Assembly: GCA_902762495.1 (NCBI GenBank)
Contig: CACWOL010000024.1
Coordinates: forward strand, 1-35,402
Direction: 5' to 3'
Length of the DNA stretch: 35,402 nt
Source: an uncultured bacterium
Lineage (GTDB): Bacteria; Verrucomicrobiota; Lentisphaeria; Victivallales; UBA1829
The notes under the pieces were generated by a model. The model ran no database searches. It was not told the DNA's origin and saw only the letters and a list, made by a program, of their open reading frames with translations. The translations under genes and the position numbers were made by a program. Positions within the stretch are counted from its first letter, which is position 1; each line of letters opens with the position of its first letter. Below are positions 7,101-15,233 of the stretch, in pieces.

Positions 7101-7129
7101 TTGATTATTTGCTTGGGGCGTGGTATAAT
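7101..7129 (+). promoter_or_regulatory. Promoter at the end of repeat copy A
   Basis: TTGATT (7101-7106), a 17-base spacer and a perfect TATAAT (7124-7129). It points toward the 3' ends of the minus-strand cassette genes, with no plus-strand gene behind it. It could therefore produce antisense RNA or be an orphan copy of the promoter at 10885. Confidence 0.7.
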
Positions 7130-7413
7130 AAAGTTGTTATACTACGCTTTTCAAAAAAATCAAGCGGATTTCCATAAAAAACGCTTTTTTGATTCCCGGC
7201 TGTCCACTCGCGGGGGGGGGAGAAGGAAGTTTGGGAGAAGCCGGGCGGGGCCACAGACGACGGACACTTAATCTGACTGGCACGAGGTAGGCGAGCAGGG
7301 AACGTGCAAACGGCGGAATCGTGAGATCGGGACGATGATGACCGCCGCCTCCGTTTCCTTGGGAAAAGGACGGGGAAACCTTTCGTATTGGTATCTGATT
7401 CAGACAAAACCGA

Positions 7414-8640
7414 TTATCCGTTCCCTTTTCCCAACGTTTTCAATTTGAGCATGACGCTTCGATAGTCCCATTTATCGTTTTCGTTCAGAAGAGCCATGAA
7501 GCAGCTGATTGATGTGACGACCAGGAACGAGAAGTAGGCAATCCCCAGTTTCCCAAGCGAATAACAATGGTGTGAGTGAGCAGATAAAACAAGCGCCCTC
7601 AGAATCGCCAGCCAGAAGCATAAATCATACAGTCGCGGCCATTTTTGTCTATTGTTGATAATATAAATATAGCAGGGTAATACAAATAACCAATCATGGT
7701 TTTGGGAATAGGTCCAAAATGGAACAAATGCAATAGCCGGAAGAAAACGCACCATGACATCCTTGGCGTTCCTGAGGAAAAAACATCCTGCAGATACAAT
7801 TGCAGCACATATTGCCATCGAAACATACTGCCCCACGGGCCCGATTACATCTATGAACATTTGCGCTATATAGCCTTTGAAATACGGAGCACCGATTTTT
7901 GGTATTTGCAGAATCAGCTCGACCGGGGATTTGTCCAGTTTCCAAGCAGTAAAGAGAGTTTCAAGCACACAAAGCAAACCAGCTATGACAATCGTTTTAT
8001 AGTTGCGGTTGATGACCAGAGGAATCATAAACAATGCGCCTATTTGAGGCTTAATCATAAGAAGGGAAAAGGCGATGCCGGCAAGTATTTCATTTTTCTT
8101 TTCAAGTGCGTTATAAAGCAAACAGGAGCATCCTAACAGAAGTATTCCGTAATTTAGAGTCAAAAAAAGGTAGTCAAAAGAATACATCATCATAGCCAGC
8201 AAAAAAAGAACATCTGAGATACAGTGCTCCGCATCAGAATATTGCATTTTATTAAATGTCCACTGGCAGATCCATATAAAAAGGCACAGATATATCCCCA
8301 GCATAATGATAATACAAGCATTTTTCGATACGGAACCATACCACCAGAAAACGGCCGTATGCCAAGGCGGATACGCATGCACATATTCCCGGTTTCCCTT
8401 TGTTTCATTCGGTTTGTCCGGACGGGGCCAACCACAAAACTGCTCCGATGAAACCTTTCTGTCGAAAATGTCAAAAGAATCTATCCCGTCATGTGCGCAT
8501 ATGATTTCATTGCGCCGAAGATTCAAATCCCAGGAGAATTTGAGGATTTTCGGCATAAAAAAAAGTCCATCCACCGCAAGCAGAACACATGCCAAAGACA
8601 GCAGAACAATCTGCAGTCGTAACTTTTTATTTCGTTTCAT
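7414..8640 (-). CDS. GT87-like (DUF2029) membrane glycosyltransferase
   Basis: A 408-residue polytopic membrane protein with about ten hydrophobic helices, the first at 9-30. A periplasmic loop contains [11 protein letters not shown] near residues 90-100, similar to the YPP motif in the first loop of GT87 mannosyltransferase-like proteins, and KPQIG near 198 is also usual in that family. Members transfer sugars from polyprenyl-phosphate donors on the outer face of the membrane. The ATG overlaps the last 14 bases of the upstream oxidoreductase gene, so the two are translationally coupled and likely act in one glycan or lipid-carrier pathway. The gene looks more A/T-rich than its neighbours, a possible sign of transfer. 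Confidence 0.75.
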   Translation of the reverse strand: MKRNKKLRLQIVLLSLACVLLAVDGLFFMPKILKFSWDLNLRRNEIICAHDGIDSFDIFDRKVSSEQFCGWPRPDKPNETKGNREYVHAYPPWHTAVFWWYGSVSKNACIIIMLGIYLCLFIWICQWTFNKMQYSDAEHCISDVLFLLAMMMYSFDYLFLTLNYGILLLGCSCLLYNALEKKNEILAGIAFSLLMIKPQIGALFMIPLVINRNYKTIVIAGLLCVLETLFTAWKLDKSPVELILQIPKIGAPYFKGYIAQMFIDVIGPVGQYVSMAICAAIVSAGCFFLRNAKDVMVRFLPAIAFVPFWTYSQNHDWLFVLPCYIYIINNRQKWPRLYDLCFWLAILRALVLSAHSHHCYSLGKLGIAYFSFLVVTSISCFMALLNENDKWDYRSVMLKLKTLGKGNG

Positions 8641-10150
8641 GATATTCCTTTTCGGTATTGACGTTCCAGACCGAAGATTTGTCCGTTTCGCCCAGCAGGG
8701 CCCGAGCTGCCTCGATCCCGCACATCATGGAGTGGTCCATATTGTTGTAACGATGCTGACCGTTTCGTCCGATGCAGAAAAGATTGCGGAAGCCGTCCAG
8801 CCAGTCGCGCACTTTCCCGAATTCCGCATAACTGCCGAAATAGGCGGGATATGCCTTTTTTACCTTGATGCGGACGCTTTTGTGTATCGGCTCATTTTCA
8901 TCCAGAACGCCGATTTGGCGCAGTTCCTTTACCGCCATGTCAATAAATTCGGAATCGCCCATCGTCCAGAACCGGTCTCCCTCCGTGCAGAAATACTCCA
9001 GGCCGATCCAGACATGCTTCGTAACATCGTCCACCATATACGGAGACCAGTTGTTGAATATCTGGAGCCTGCCGAGCCGGACATCGCGTTCCTGCACATA
9101 GATCCAGGTGTCCGGGACAATGTTGCGTACAGTTTTTATTTTGGTCGTGTTTTTGATTGCCAGCTTGTCCACAAGGAGTCCGACGGTGATGAAATCCCGA
9201 TAGGGAAGGCCAGCGGCGATACGCGCCACGTCTGTTGGGACTCCCTCGAATGCGGCGACCAGATCCTTAACGGGCATCGACGAAAACAGGGCATCGCAGG
9301 AAAGCCGCGATCCGTCGGCGAGGGTGACGTCCGTTACTGTCCCGTGATCCGACTTGACGCCGACCACGCACGCATTCATCCTGATCTCTACGCCATCGTC
9401 CCGAAGGCGGGCGGCAAGAGTCTCCCAGAATTGCCCTGGCCCGCGTTTGGGGTAGGAGAACTCCTCGATGAGGGATGTTTCTTTGGATTCTCCCTGCGGA
9501 ATGAAAACGTTGAGAAGCGCTTTCCAAAGGGAAAGCCCTTTGACCCGCTGGGCACCCCATTCGGGCGAAATCCCGGACGGGTGAACGCCCCAGAGCTTTT
9601 CCGTGTAGTCCTCGAAGAACATGGAGTAGAGGACTTTCCCGAAACGGTTGATATAGAAGTCCTCCAAGGATTTCTCCTGGCGTTTGAAGACCGCGCTGAA
9701 AAGATAGCTGCATCCCGCCTTAACGGTCCGTACCAGTCCCATCGCCATGAATGTCGCCGGTTTGATCGAGATGGGATAGTCGAAGAAATGGCGGAGATAG
9801 TAAATGCGGCTCACCCGGTTGCGGCACAGCATCACCGTGTCCTCCTTCTCCGGATCGGGCCCGTTTGGATTGAGCCGGCATGCGCGGTTGAGGATGATGT
9901 CGTCTTTTGCGGGCTTGCCCTGCATCGGCATCAGCTGATTCCAGATGCCATTGACCTGCTGGGATTTGGAGAAGAAACGGTGGCCGCCGATATCGATGCG
10001 GCAGCCCTCATGGACTACCGTACGGGAAATACCTCCGATTTCCGAAGTTTCCTCCAGAACAATAATCCGCCATTCATTCGACCTGCGGCGAAGTTCATAG
10101 GCGGCAGTCAGCCCCGCCGGGCCGGCTCCGATGATAATGATGGTTTTCAT
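8627..10150 (-). CDS. FAD-dependent oxidoreductase, protoporphyrinogen-oxidase/UGM-like
   Basis: A 507-residue protein. It begins with a dinucleotide-binding motif, [17 protein letters not shown] (GxGxxG at 8-13), followed by EIGGISRT (37-44) and [12 protein letters not shown] (53-64). These are typical of the amine-oxidase/UDP-galactopyranose-mutase-like family found in polysaccharide gene clusters. Near the C-terminus [15 protein letters not shown] matches the family's second FAD-contact region. Members oxidise or rearrange sugar or lipid-linked intermediates; the exact substrate cannot be read from the sequence. AAGGA precedes the ATG. It is followed, with a 14-base overlap, by the GT87-like gene. 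The pair is enclosed by 320-345 bp direct repeats. Confidence 0.8.
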   Translation of the reverse strand: MKTIIIIGAGPAGLTAAYELRRRSNEWRIIVLEETSEIGGISRTVVHEGCRIDIGGHRFFSKSQQVNGIWNQLMPMQGKPAKDDIILNRACRLNPNGPDPEKEDTVMLCRNRVSRIYYLRHFFDYPISIKPATFMAMGLVRTVKAGCSYLFSAVFKRQEKSLEDFYINRFGKVLYSMFFEDYTEKLWGVHPSGISPEWGAQRVKGLSLWKALLNVFIPQGESKETSLIEEFSYPKRGPGQFWETLAARLRDDGVEIRMNACVVGVKSDHGTVTDVTLADGSRLSCDALFSSMPVKDLVAAFEGVPTDVARIAAGLPYRDFITVGLLVDKLAIKNTTKIKTVRNIVPDTWIYVQERDVRLGRLQIFNNWSPYMVDDVTKHVWIGLEYFCTEGDRFWTMGDSEFIDMAVKELRQIGVLDENEPIHKSVRIKVKKAYPAYFGSYAEFGKVRDWLDGFRNLFCIGRNGQHRYNNMDHSMMCGIEAARALLGETDKSSVWNVNTEKEYHETK

Positions 10151-10394
10151 GGCCTGAACAATCCTTGTTTTTTTCTCAATGCGTTTTGTTTGACTAGTGG
10201 TACAATTCCGCTGTTTTCAGGATCACCGCGCTGACGGTGCGGCTGAGTTCGATAGTGCCCATGAGCGGAAACGGAGCGCTCAATAATATAAAATAACTGT
10301 CCAATTTCTTTTTTCAAGTAAAAAACCGAGTAAAATTCCACGATGCAGTCAAAGACGTATTATTATTTGAAAAACGCCGGCGGAACCTCCCGGC

Positions 10395-10556
10395 TTATCT
10401 CACGTCGCAGTAAAACGCATCCGCGGCTTCCCGGTCTCGGCCCGTGAAGATGCGTTTCGAGAGCTTGCGGTTGCGGATCAGATACCAGTCGCCGAACATG
10501 TCGAACTTGCGGCTGGACGTGACGATGTGCGATTCTTTCAGCGTGCGAACTTTTTC
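10395..10556 (-). pseudogene. C-terminal gene remnant of unknown family
   Basis: On the minus strand a frame ends at TAA (10397-10395). It reads protein-like sequence back to about 10556, including SSRKFDMFGDWYLIRN and FTGRDREAADAFYCDVR. Upstream it runs directly into the direct repeat copy B with no start codon or ribosome site. It looks like the tail of a gene whose 5' part was lost when the repeat or cassette arrived. I do not recognise the family. Confidence 0.35.
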
Positions 10557-10599
10557 CCCCGGCTTACACCGAGCTTGTTCAGCCGCACGGCGAAATCCA

Positions 10600-10919
10600 T
10601 GGGCATTTCGAAACAGAAAAAAATCTCTTCCCGGTCCCGCAAAACGCCGCGAGATACCCCCGGTTCACCTGTTTGACCTCAAAACACCCCAAAACATAAG
10701 GCCGTTTGAGTCCGATATGCCTACCACTTTTTTCCTGGAACCCCGGCCTTACGTTTTTTCGAGGGGAAAACGATTTGGACGAACGCAGAGATTTTATGTT
10801 GAGCGCAGAGGACATTCACTCCCACCGTTCCCCGACAGCGGTTGATGTGGTCAATGATTCCTTTGCATTTCCGGCATTTTCCGCTTGATTATTTGTTTGG
10901 GGCGTGGTATAATAAAGTT
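10600..10919 (+). repeat. ~320-bp direct repeat, copy B
   Basis: This is the second copy of the repeat at 6790-7135, in the same orientation. It starts at GGGCATTTCGAAACAGAAAA and ends just after the promoter GCGTGGTATAATAAAGTT. It lacks the REP-like hairpin found in copy A. Confidence 0.9.
10885..10913 (+). promoter_or_regulatory. Promoter for the SUMF1-domain lipoprotein
   Basis: TTGATT (10885-10890), a 17-base spacer and a perfect TATAAT (10908-10913), carried by repeat copy B. The downstream gene starts at 10968, giving a leader of about 50 bases. Confidence 0.8.
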
Positions 10920-10925
10920 ATGATT

Positions 10926-10950
10926 CCTCAAACCCTCCATCAGCAACAAC
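10926..10950 (+). repeat. 25-bp leader repeat, copy 1
   Basis: A 25-base sequence starting CCTCAAACCCTCCATCAGCA recurs exactly at 11862-11886. In both places it ends 17 bases before the ATG, with similar bases between (GCTGAAATT versus GATGAAATT). Confidence 0.85.
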
Positions 10951-10967
10951 GTGAAAAGGCTGAAATT

Positions 10968-11843
10968 ATGTTGAACACGAAAACGAGCAGAAACATCTAC
11001 TTTGCTTTCCTCACAGTCTTCCTGACCGCCGCTTTATTCACCGGGTGCGGCAAGAATGAGTCGGATCATCATGCCAGCGAAAAAGCATCCGAGAACGATG
11101 CGACATCCGGCGAGATGACCGTTATCCTCCCTGGCAACGTGACGCTGCCGATGGTAAAAATCGAGGCGGGCATGTTCGAGATGAGCGCGAAGGACGGGGA
11201 GAATACTGACGATGAAGTGCCGCACCGGGCGATGTTGACGCGGGACTTCTACCTCGGAAAGACCGAGGTGACGCTGGCGCAGTGGAAAGCTGTGATGGAA
11301 ACAAATCCGTCGGAATATAAGGATGATGACCTGCCAGTGGAGTATGTGTCATGGAATGACGCGATGGAGTTTTGTGGGAAGCTGAACAACATGGGAAAAG
11401 CACCGAATGGGTGGAAGTTCACGTTGCCGACGGAAATGCAGTGGGAATATGCGGCCTGCGGGGGGAACAGGAGCAAAGGATATAAGTACAGCGGAAGCGA
11501 CAATGTCGATGTTGTCGCCTGGTACGAGGACAATGCGGGCTGGGCGGTGCGGGGAGACGTGATGTCTCCCGTGGGGCGGAAGAAACCGAACGAGCTCGGT
11601 CTGTACGATATGAGCGGGAATGTGTATGAATGGTGTCTGGATGACTGGCAGGACAAGAGCGATATGCTGACGCCGGAGTTTACGCGTGGCAACGATAGTG
11701 GTGGTTCGGAGCGTGCGATCCGCGGCGGCAGCTGGAACAACCCTGCAAGAACCTGCCGATCCGCAGAGCGGAACGGCGGCGAACCCGATGATCGGAACGG
11801 CGACTTCGGTTTCCGCTTGGCTCTCGTCCCAGAGTCATATTGA
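10968..11843 (+). CDS. SUMF1/FGE-domain lipoprotein
   Basis: I choose the ATG at 10968 (291 residues), because a signal peptide starts there (MLNTKTSRNIYFAFLT) and ends in a lipobox-like LFTGC at Cys24. Upstream codons in the same frame belong to the repeat. The rest is a formylglycine-generating-enzyme (SUMF1) fold: FYLGKTEVTLAQWKAVM, LPTEMQWEYAACGG, ELGLYDMSGNVYEWCLDD, RGGSWNNPARTCRSAERN and a final GFRLAL. Of the two active-site cysteines of true FGE, the second is present (Cys in TCRSA) while the first aligns with Asn. It is therefore probably not a sulfatase activator but one of the common non-catalytic or ligand-binding SUMF1 lipoproteins. No sulfatase is nearby. The promoter is carried on repeat copy B. 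Confidence 0.85.
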   Translation: MLNTKTSRNIYFAFLTVFLTAALFTGCGKNESDHHASEKASENDATSGEMTVILPGNVTLPMVKIEAGMFEMSAKDGENTDDEVPHRAMLTRDFYLGKTEVTLAQWKAVMETNPSEYKDDDLPVEYVSWNDAMEFCGKLNNMGKAPNGWKFTLPTEMQWEYAACGGNRSKGYKYSGSDNVDVVAWYEDNAGWAVRGDVMSPVGRKKPNELGLYDMSGNVYEWCLDDWQDKSDMLTPEFTRGNDSGGSERAIRGGSWNNPARTCRSAERNGGEPDDRNGDFGFRLALVPESY

Positions 11844-11861
11844 AACGAATTGTTTGCTTAA

Positions 11862-11886
11862 CCTCAAACCCTCCATCAGCAACAAC
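11862..11886 (+). repeat. 25-bp leader repeat, copy 2
   Basis: An exact copy of 10926-10950, lying between the SUMF1 stop codon and the Sel1 start, again 17 bases before the ATG. No promoter comes with it. Confidence 0.85.
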
Positions 11887-11903
11887 ATGAATGGGATGAA
11901 ATT

Positions 11904-12672
11904 ATGTCGTCACGAATCATCAGCAGAATGTTCGTTTACCTCGCCGCCGTTTGCTTGAGCGTCCTGTTTTTTGCCGCGTGCGGCAGGGAAAACGCGAAAG
12001 ATATTTTGCAGAAAGGCAATGCCGCTTATAAGGCAAAGAATTATGAAACTGCGGTAAAGCATTACAAGAAAGCCGCCGAACAGGGCGACGCCATGGCACA
12101 GAATATGCTTGCCCTTTGCTACGATACCGGAGAAGGCGTCAAACAGGACTACGTTATGGCTGCGAATTGGTATCGCAATGCCGCCGAGCAGGGCAATGCC
12201 AGCGCCCAGTTGAATCTTGGCGCGTGTTATGCCGATGGTCATGGCGTTGGACAGGACTACGCCGAAGCCGTGAAATGGTACCGGAAGGCCGCGGATCAGG
12301 GGCTCGCCGAGGCGCAATTCATACTCGGCGGCTGCTATGAGAGTGGAGAAGGCGTCGAACAGGACTACGCGCAGGCCGCGAATTGGTATCATAAAGCTGC
12401 GGATCAGAACCTCGCCGAGGCGCAGTTGCATCTCGGTTCGTGCTATTTGTATGGCGCGGGGGGTGAAGAAAGATGAAAAACAAGCAGTGAAACTATTTCA
12501 AATGTCGGCAAATCAGTCCAATGCGATGGCGCAGCTCGTGCTCGGCAACTGTTATTATAACGGATGGGGCGTCAAGAAGAACAATGCTGAAGCCGTGAAA
12601 TGGTATCGGAAAGCCGCCGAGCAAGGCAATGAGCTTGCAATAGAGGCGCTCAAACGCCTCGGCGCGGAGTGA
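11904..12672 (+). pseudogene. Sel1-repeat lipoprotein, split by a frameshift
   Basis: The first frame (11904-12476) encodes a signal peptide with lipobox-like FFAAC (Cys26) and then 36-residue Sel1 repeats, with motifs such as GEGVKQDYVMAANWY, GHGVGQDYAEAVKWY and GEGVEQDYAQAANWY. It stops abruptly after LYGAGGEER. The next repeats (GVKKDEKQAVKLF and GWGVKKNNAEAVKWY) continue in another frame to 12672. The switch falls at six G in a row, 12458-12463: removing one G restores AGVKKDEKQAVKLF, an exact Sel1 consensus, and a 255-residue protein. The cause may be a real mutation, slippage-based on/off switching or a sequencing error. Sel1 proteins act as scaffolds for protein partners, here presumably at the membrane. 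Confidence 0.85.
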
Positions 12673-12988
12673 TCCTTCCAACCTTCAGCTCGAAACGAAC
12701 AGGACCTGATCTGCTGTTAAATCCGGAATCCGCAACACCAATTCCATAGGAGCAATAATCCATCCACGCAACCTGAGCTCTTCCCCGCCGTCCTGTCACG
12801 GGCGGCAGGGAGCGGAGCCAACCGGGCATCTTTGCCAGTTATCACGCCTCAACGCGGAACTCCTGCAACTGGTCGTCACGAAGACTCATCCCGGCAGGCT
12901 CCGGGCAGGAAGTCGGCGGTTGAGCAGGAAGGGTGTCGGGGTTAGTTGGCTGGGGGTGGTGAGGGAAGCGGGATCGGTATAGATCGGT
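12673..12988. other. Gene-free stretch with REP-like element
   Basis: No gene is seen between the Sel1 stop and the convergent unknown gene. A REP-like repeat lies at 12889-12935. Confidence 0.6.
12889..12935 (+). repeat. REP-like hairpin repeat, copy 2
   Basis: CCCGG-CAGGCT-CCGGG followed by CAGGAAGTCGGCGGTTGAGC and AGGAAGGGTG. The right half is nearly identical to copies 1 and 3; the left arm is shorter (five pairs). Confidence 0.7.
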
Positions 12989-13888
12989 TCATTCTTTCTT
13001 CAGCGACTTCAGGAACGCCGGGTCATCCGCCTTGCGCAGGAATCCGAAGAGGTCGGTCCCAATGGGGACACAGTCCGCCTCGCAGCCGTCATAATCGGCC
13101 AGATAGTACAGGGTGTTCCGCTTTGATTTGTCTGAAGAAGCAAAGACAAACGACTCGCCGATATCCGAATCCTCGCTCGGAATCCGGGCGACCAGGTACA
13201 TCGCGGTATCGCCAGGGTGCATCGGGATCAACTGCATTTCGTCGGTACATCCGTACACGGTCGCGCCGTGATACTCGAGTTCCGAAAAATACACGCTGAA
13301 CTCCCGCCAGTTATCCGGGAGATCCGTGTGGATCACATGCTTCAGCCAAAGCTCCCGCTGTTCCGGCGTCAGCGCCGGGGAATACGGAGCGTCTTCCGGG
13401 TCGCCCGGCGGCGGAAACTCGCGGTCCCACTCCGCGCCGAGGATCGAAACGAGCTTTTCGGAGATGCGAAACGCCGCTTCCTGCCGTCCGGCGTGGAAGA
13501 CTTGTCCGAGTATCTCCGGAAAGAAATCGACACCGAGCACATCGAATGCTCCGTCTTTCGGGAAGAACGTGAACTGGATTGCGCAGATCGTGCCGTCTGG
13601 GGCGATGTTGAAATCCGCATAGAATTCTTTTTCCGCTTTCCTCAGCCGGGCGGACGCGAAAACCGCCTCAAGGCCGTCGTTGGGCACCTTCGGGCGCGCC
13701 TCGTCCGGCAGGTGTTTGAAGAACAACGCGAGCGCGGAATCGAGATTGCAGAGCTTCGCCTTCTTCATCAAGTCGCGCTGCATGAGGATCTGCCGTTTCC
13801 AGTCGTCCGGCACGGCATCCGCCAGCACGTTGAAGAGATTCTGGGCGATGTCGTAGTATTTATCTTTTTTCGAGCCGAAGAAGAGCAT
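12989..13888 (-). CDS. Conserved-looking protein of unknown function
   Basis: I choose ATG at 13888 (299 residues) because AAAGGA stands ten bases before it. A longer frame from TTG at 13936 has no such site. The chain is soluble, without signal peptide or membrane helix. It is rich in acidic and aromatic residues and reads like a two-part protein: a helical N-terminal third (YYDIAQNLFNVLADAV; DSALALFFKHLPDEARP) and a mixed C-terminal part ending DLFGFLRKADDPAFLKSLKKE. I do not recognise the family. Its neighbours, a convergent Sel1 gene and a divergent esterase gene, give no clear hint. Confidence 0.7.
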   Translation of the reverse strand: MLFFGSKKDKYYDIAQNLFNVLADAVPDDWKRQILMQRDLMKKAKLCNLDSALALFFKHLPDEARPKVPNDGLEAVFASARLRKAEKEFYADFNIAPDGTICAIQFTFFPKDGAFDVLGVDFFPEILGQVFHAGRQEAAFRISEKLVSILGAEWDREFPPPGDPEDAPYSPALTPEQRELWLKHVIHTDLPDNWREFSVYFSELEYHGATVYGCTDEMQLIPMHPGDTAMYLVARIPSEDSDIGESFVFASSDKSKRNTLYYLADYDGCEADCVPIGTDLFGFLRKADDPAFLKSLKKE

Positions 13889-14056
13889 GGCGGGGTGGTC
13901 CTTTCTGGTAAACGAAGATTTCTTACTCAACGACAACGAGCGGCATTCGTTCTAACTCTACTTTAACATCTATTCCGGGAAAAGTCAAGTTGCTTTCTTA
14001 CCATGTTTGGAACTTTGTTTAAACTTTCGCACCGCCACACCAGATGCCGTCTCCTC

Positions 14057-14106
14057 CCTGTCCGGCAGGCTCCGGGCAGGAAGTCGGCGGACGAGCAGGA
14101 AGGGTG
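14057..14106 (+). repeat. REP-like hairpin repeat, copy 3
   Basis: CCTGTCCGG (14057-14065) pairs with CCGGGCAGG (14072-14080) around CAGGCT, followed by AAGTCGGCGGACGAGCAGGA. The hairpin is identical to copy 1. Confidence 0.75.
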
Positions 14107-14130
14107 ATTATGTTTTTCTGAAATATCGGC

Positions 14131-14159
14131 TTGATTTCACGCACAGGCGGATGTATATT
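14131..14159 (+). promoter_or_regulatory. Promoter for the esterase/GH43 genes
   Basis: TTGATT (14131-14136), a 17-base spacer and TATATT (14154-14159), about 80 bases before the esterase start. Confidence 0.65.
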
Positions 14160-14237
14160 CAACGTTGAACTTCCTTTTTTCTCGGACAAATCAACATAAC
14201 AAACAGCCCATGACAACAAAACGGGCGGAGGTACAAC

Positions 14238-15149
14238 ATGAAGAACTTATTGAAAGCGGCATCCATCCTGAGCGTGGCGGTACTGTCCGCATGTGCGACA
14301 GTCTCATCCGACGGCGACGACCCGTCGAAGGATTACGCCTGGGCGCAGGCGACCGTGGAAGCCGCGGAGCCCGGCAACCTGTCCGGCATCACACCGTATG
14401 GGAAATTTCAGCGCTGCACCTACTTTTCGCGCACGGCAGGCCGTGACACGAACCTGAACGTCCTGCTGCCGCCCAATTATTCCAAGGACAAACAGTATCC
14501 TGTCGTCTACATCCTGCACGGATATACCGACGACGAGACCTGGATGGCACGCGACGTCGTGGGCATCCCGCAAATGCTGACGCAGCTCTACGCGGACGGG
14601 AAGGCAAAAGAAATGATCGTGGTCCTGACCTATAATTTCACGAACAAGGAACATGCGCGCGTCAACGGACTTGACATCATGACCGCCATCAAAGGCTACG
14701 ACGATTTCATCGACGACATGGTCACCGATGTGATGCCGTTCGTCGAAAAGACTTTCTCCGTGAAGAAAGGCCGCAAGAACGCCGCGATCACGGGCTTCTC
14801 CATGGGCGGCCGCGAATCCATGTTCATCGCGTTCCGTCACCCGGAACTTTTCGGCTATGTCGGCGCGGTCGCCCCCGCACCCGGACTTGTTCCCGTGCCG
14901 AATTCGCCCATGCATCCCGGCCAGATGAAGCCGGAGGAAATGAAGTTCCCGGCGGAATACACCCCGAAATTCTTCCTGCTGAGCGCGGGCGGAAACGACA
15001 ATGCGGTCCGCAATACACCGTCGGACTATCGCAAGATCTTGACCGACAACGGCATGGATGTTATTTGGAGCCTGACGCCCGGCACGGGTCACGACCCCTC
15101 GAGTGTCAAGCCGCATCTGAACAAATTTTTCCAGATCGTCTTCCAGTAA
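14238..15149 (+). CDS. CE1/esterase-D-like lipoprotein (feruloyl or acetyl esterase type)
   Basis: A 303-residue protein; ATG preceded by GCGGAGG. The signal peptide ends in the lipobox LSAC (Cys19), so it should be a membrane-anchored lipoprotein. The alpha/beta-hydrolase domain shows YPVVYILHGYTDDETWM (87-103), the nucleophile elbow GFSMGG (Ser188), a likely acid Asp254 in GGNDNAV, and His285 in GTGHD. It lies 84 bases before the GH43 gene on the same strand and likely forms an operon with it. Esterases of this kind release ferulate, acetate or other acyl groups from arabinoxylan so that glycosidases can act. The exact ester cannot be read from the sequence. Confidence 0.85.
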   Translation: MKNLLKAASILSVAVLSACATVSSDGDDPSKDYAWAQATVEAAEPGNLSGITPYGKFQRCTYFSRTAGRDTNLNVLLPPNYSKDKQYPVVYILHGYTDDETWMARDVVGIPQMLTQLYADGKAKEMIVVLTYNFTNKEHARVNGLDIMTAIKGYDDFIDDMVTDVMPFVEKTFSVKKGRKNAAITGFSMGGRESMFIAFRHPELFGYVGAVAPAPGLVPVPNSPMHPGQMKPEEMKFPAEYTPKFFLLSAGGNDNAVRNTPSDYRKILTDNGMDVIWSLTPGTGHDPSSVKPHLNKFFQIVFQ

Positions 15150-15233
15150 CACCCGCGATCTGTTTTTACCGCCTCCGGCATCCGCGGGGGGCGCACCACT
15201 GAAAAAAACAACGGAGAGGAAGGAAAGGCAACT

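Larger units (their letters stand above)
6790..7135 (+). repeat. ~345-bp direct repeat, copy A
   Basis: This is highly similar to 10600-10919 in the same orientation. Long identical blocks include CACCTGTTTGACCTCAAAAC, TAAGGCCGTTTGAGTCCGAT and CCGGCCTTACGTTTTTTCGA. The two copies differ most in the middle, where copy A carries a REP-like hairpin, and agree again at the promoter end. They flank the two-gene cassette at 7414-10150. Confidence 0.9.
6619..7413. other. Gene-free stretch with direct repeat copy A
   Basis: No gene is supported. The stretch holds direct repeat copy A (6790-7135), a REP-like hairpin (7023-7046) and an outward-facing promoter (7101-7129). A run of nine G occurs at 7212-7220. 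The open frames at 6695-7060 and 6897-7271 run through the repeat and look like chance frames. Confidence 0.6.
10151..10967. other. Intergenic stretch with gene remnant and repeat copy B
   Basis: This stretch contains the 5' region of the oxidoreductase gene (on the minus strand a weak promoter candidate TTGAAA-N16-TATTTT near 10290-10318), the gene remnant at 10395-10556, direct repeat copy B and the promoter at 10885. No intact gene is supported. The frames at 10147-10341 and 10444-10845 have no usable start or domain. Confidence 0.5.
13937..14237. other. Divergent intergenic region with REP-like element and promoter
   Basis: No gene is seen. It holds the third REP-like hairpin (14057-14106) and a plus-strand promoter at 14131. 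Confidence 0.6.

Noticed and set aside
8306..10234. 642-codon plus-strand frame opposite the oxidoreductase
   Set aside because: Antisense shadow; the minus frame shows the GxGxxG FAD site and family motifs over its whole length.
10147..10341. 64-codon minus-strand frame before the oxidoreductase
   Set aside because: No ribosome site or domain; it covers the likely promoter and leader of the oxidoreductase gene.
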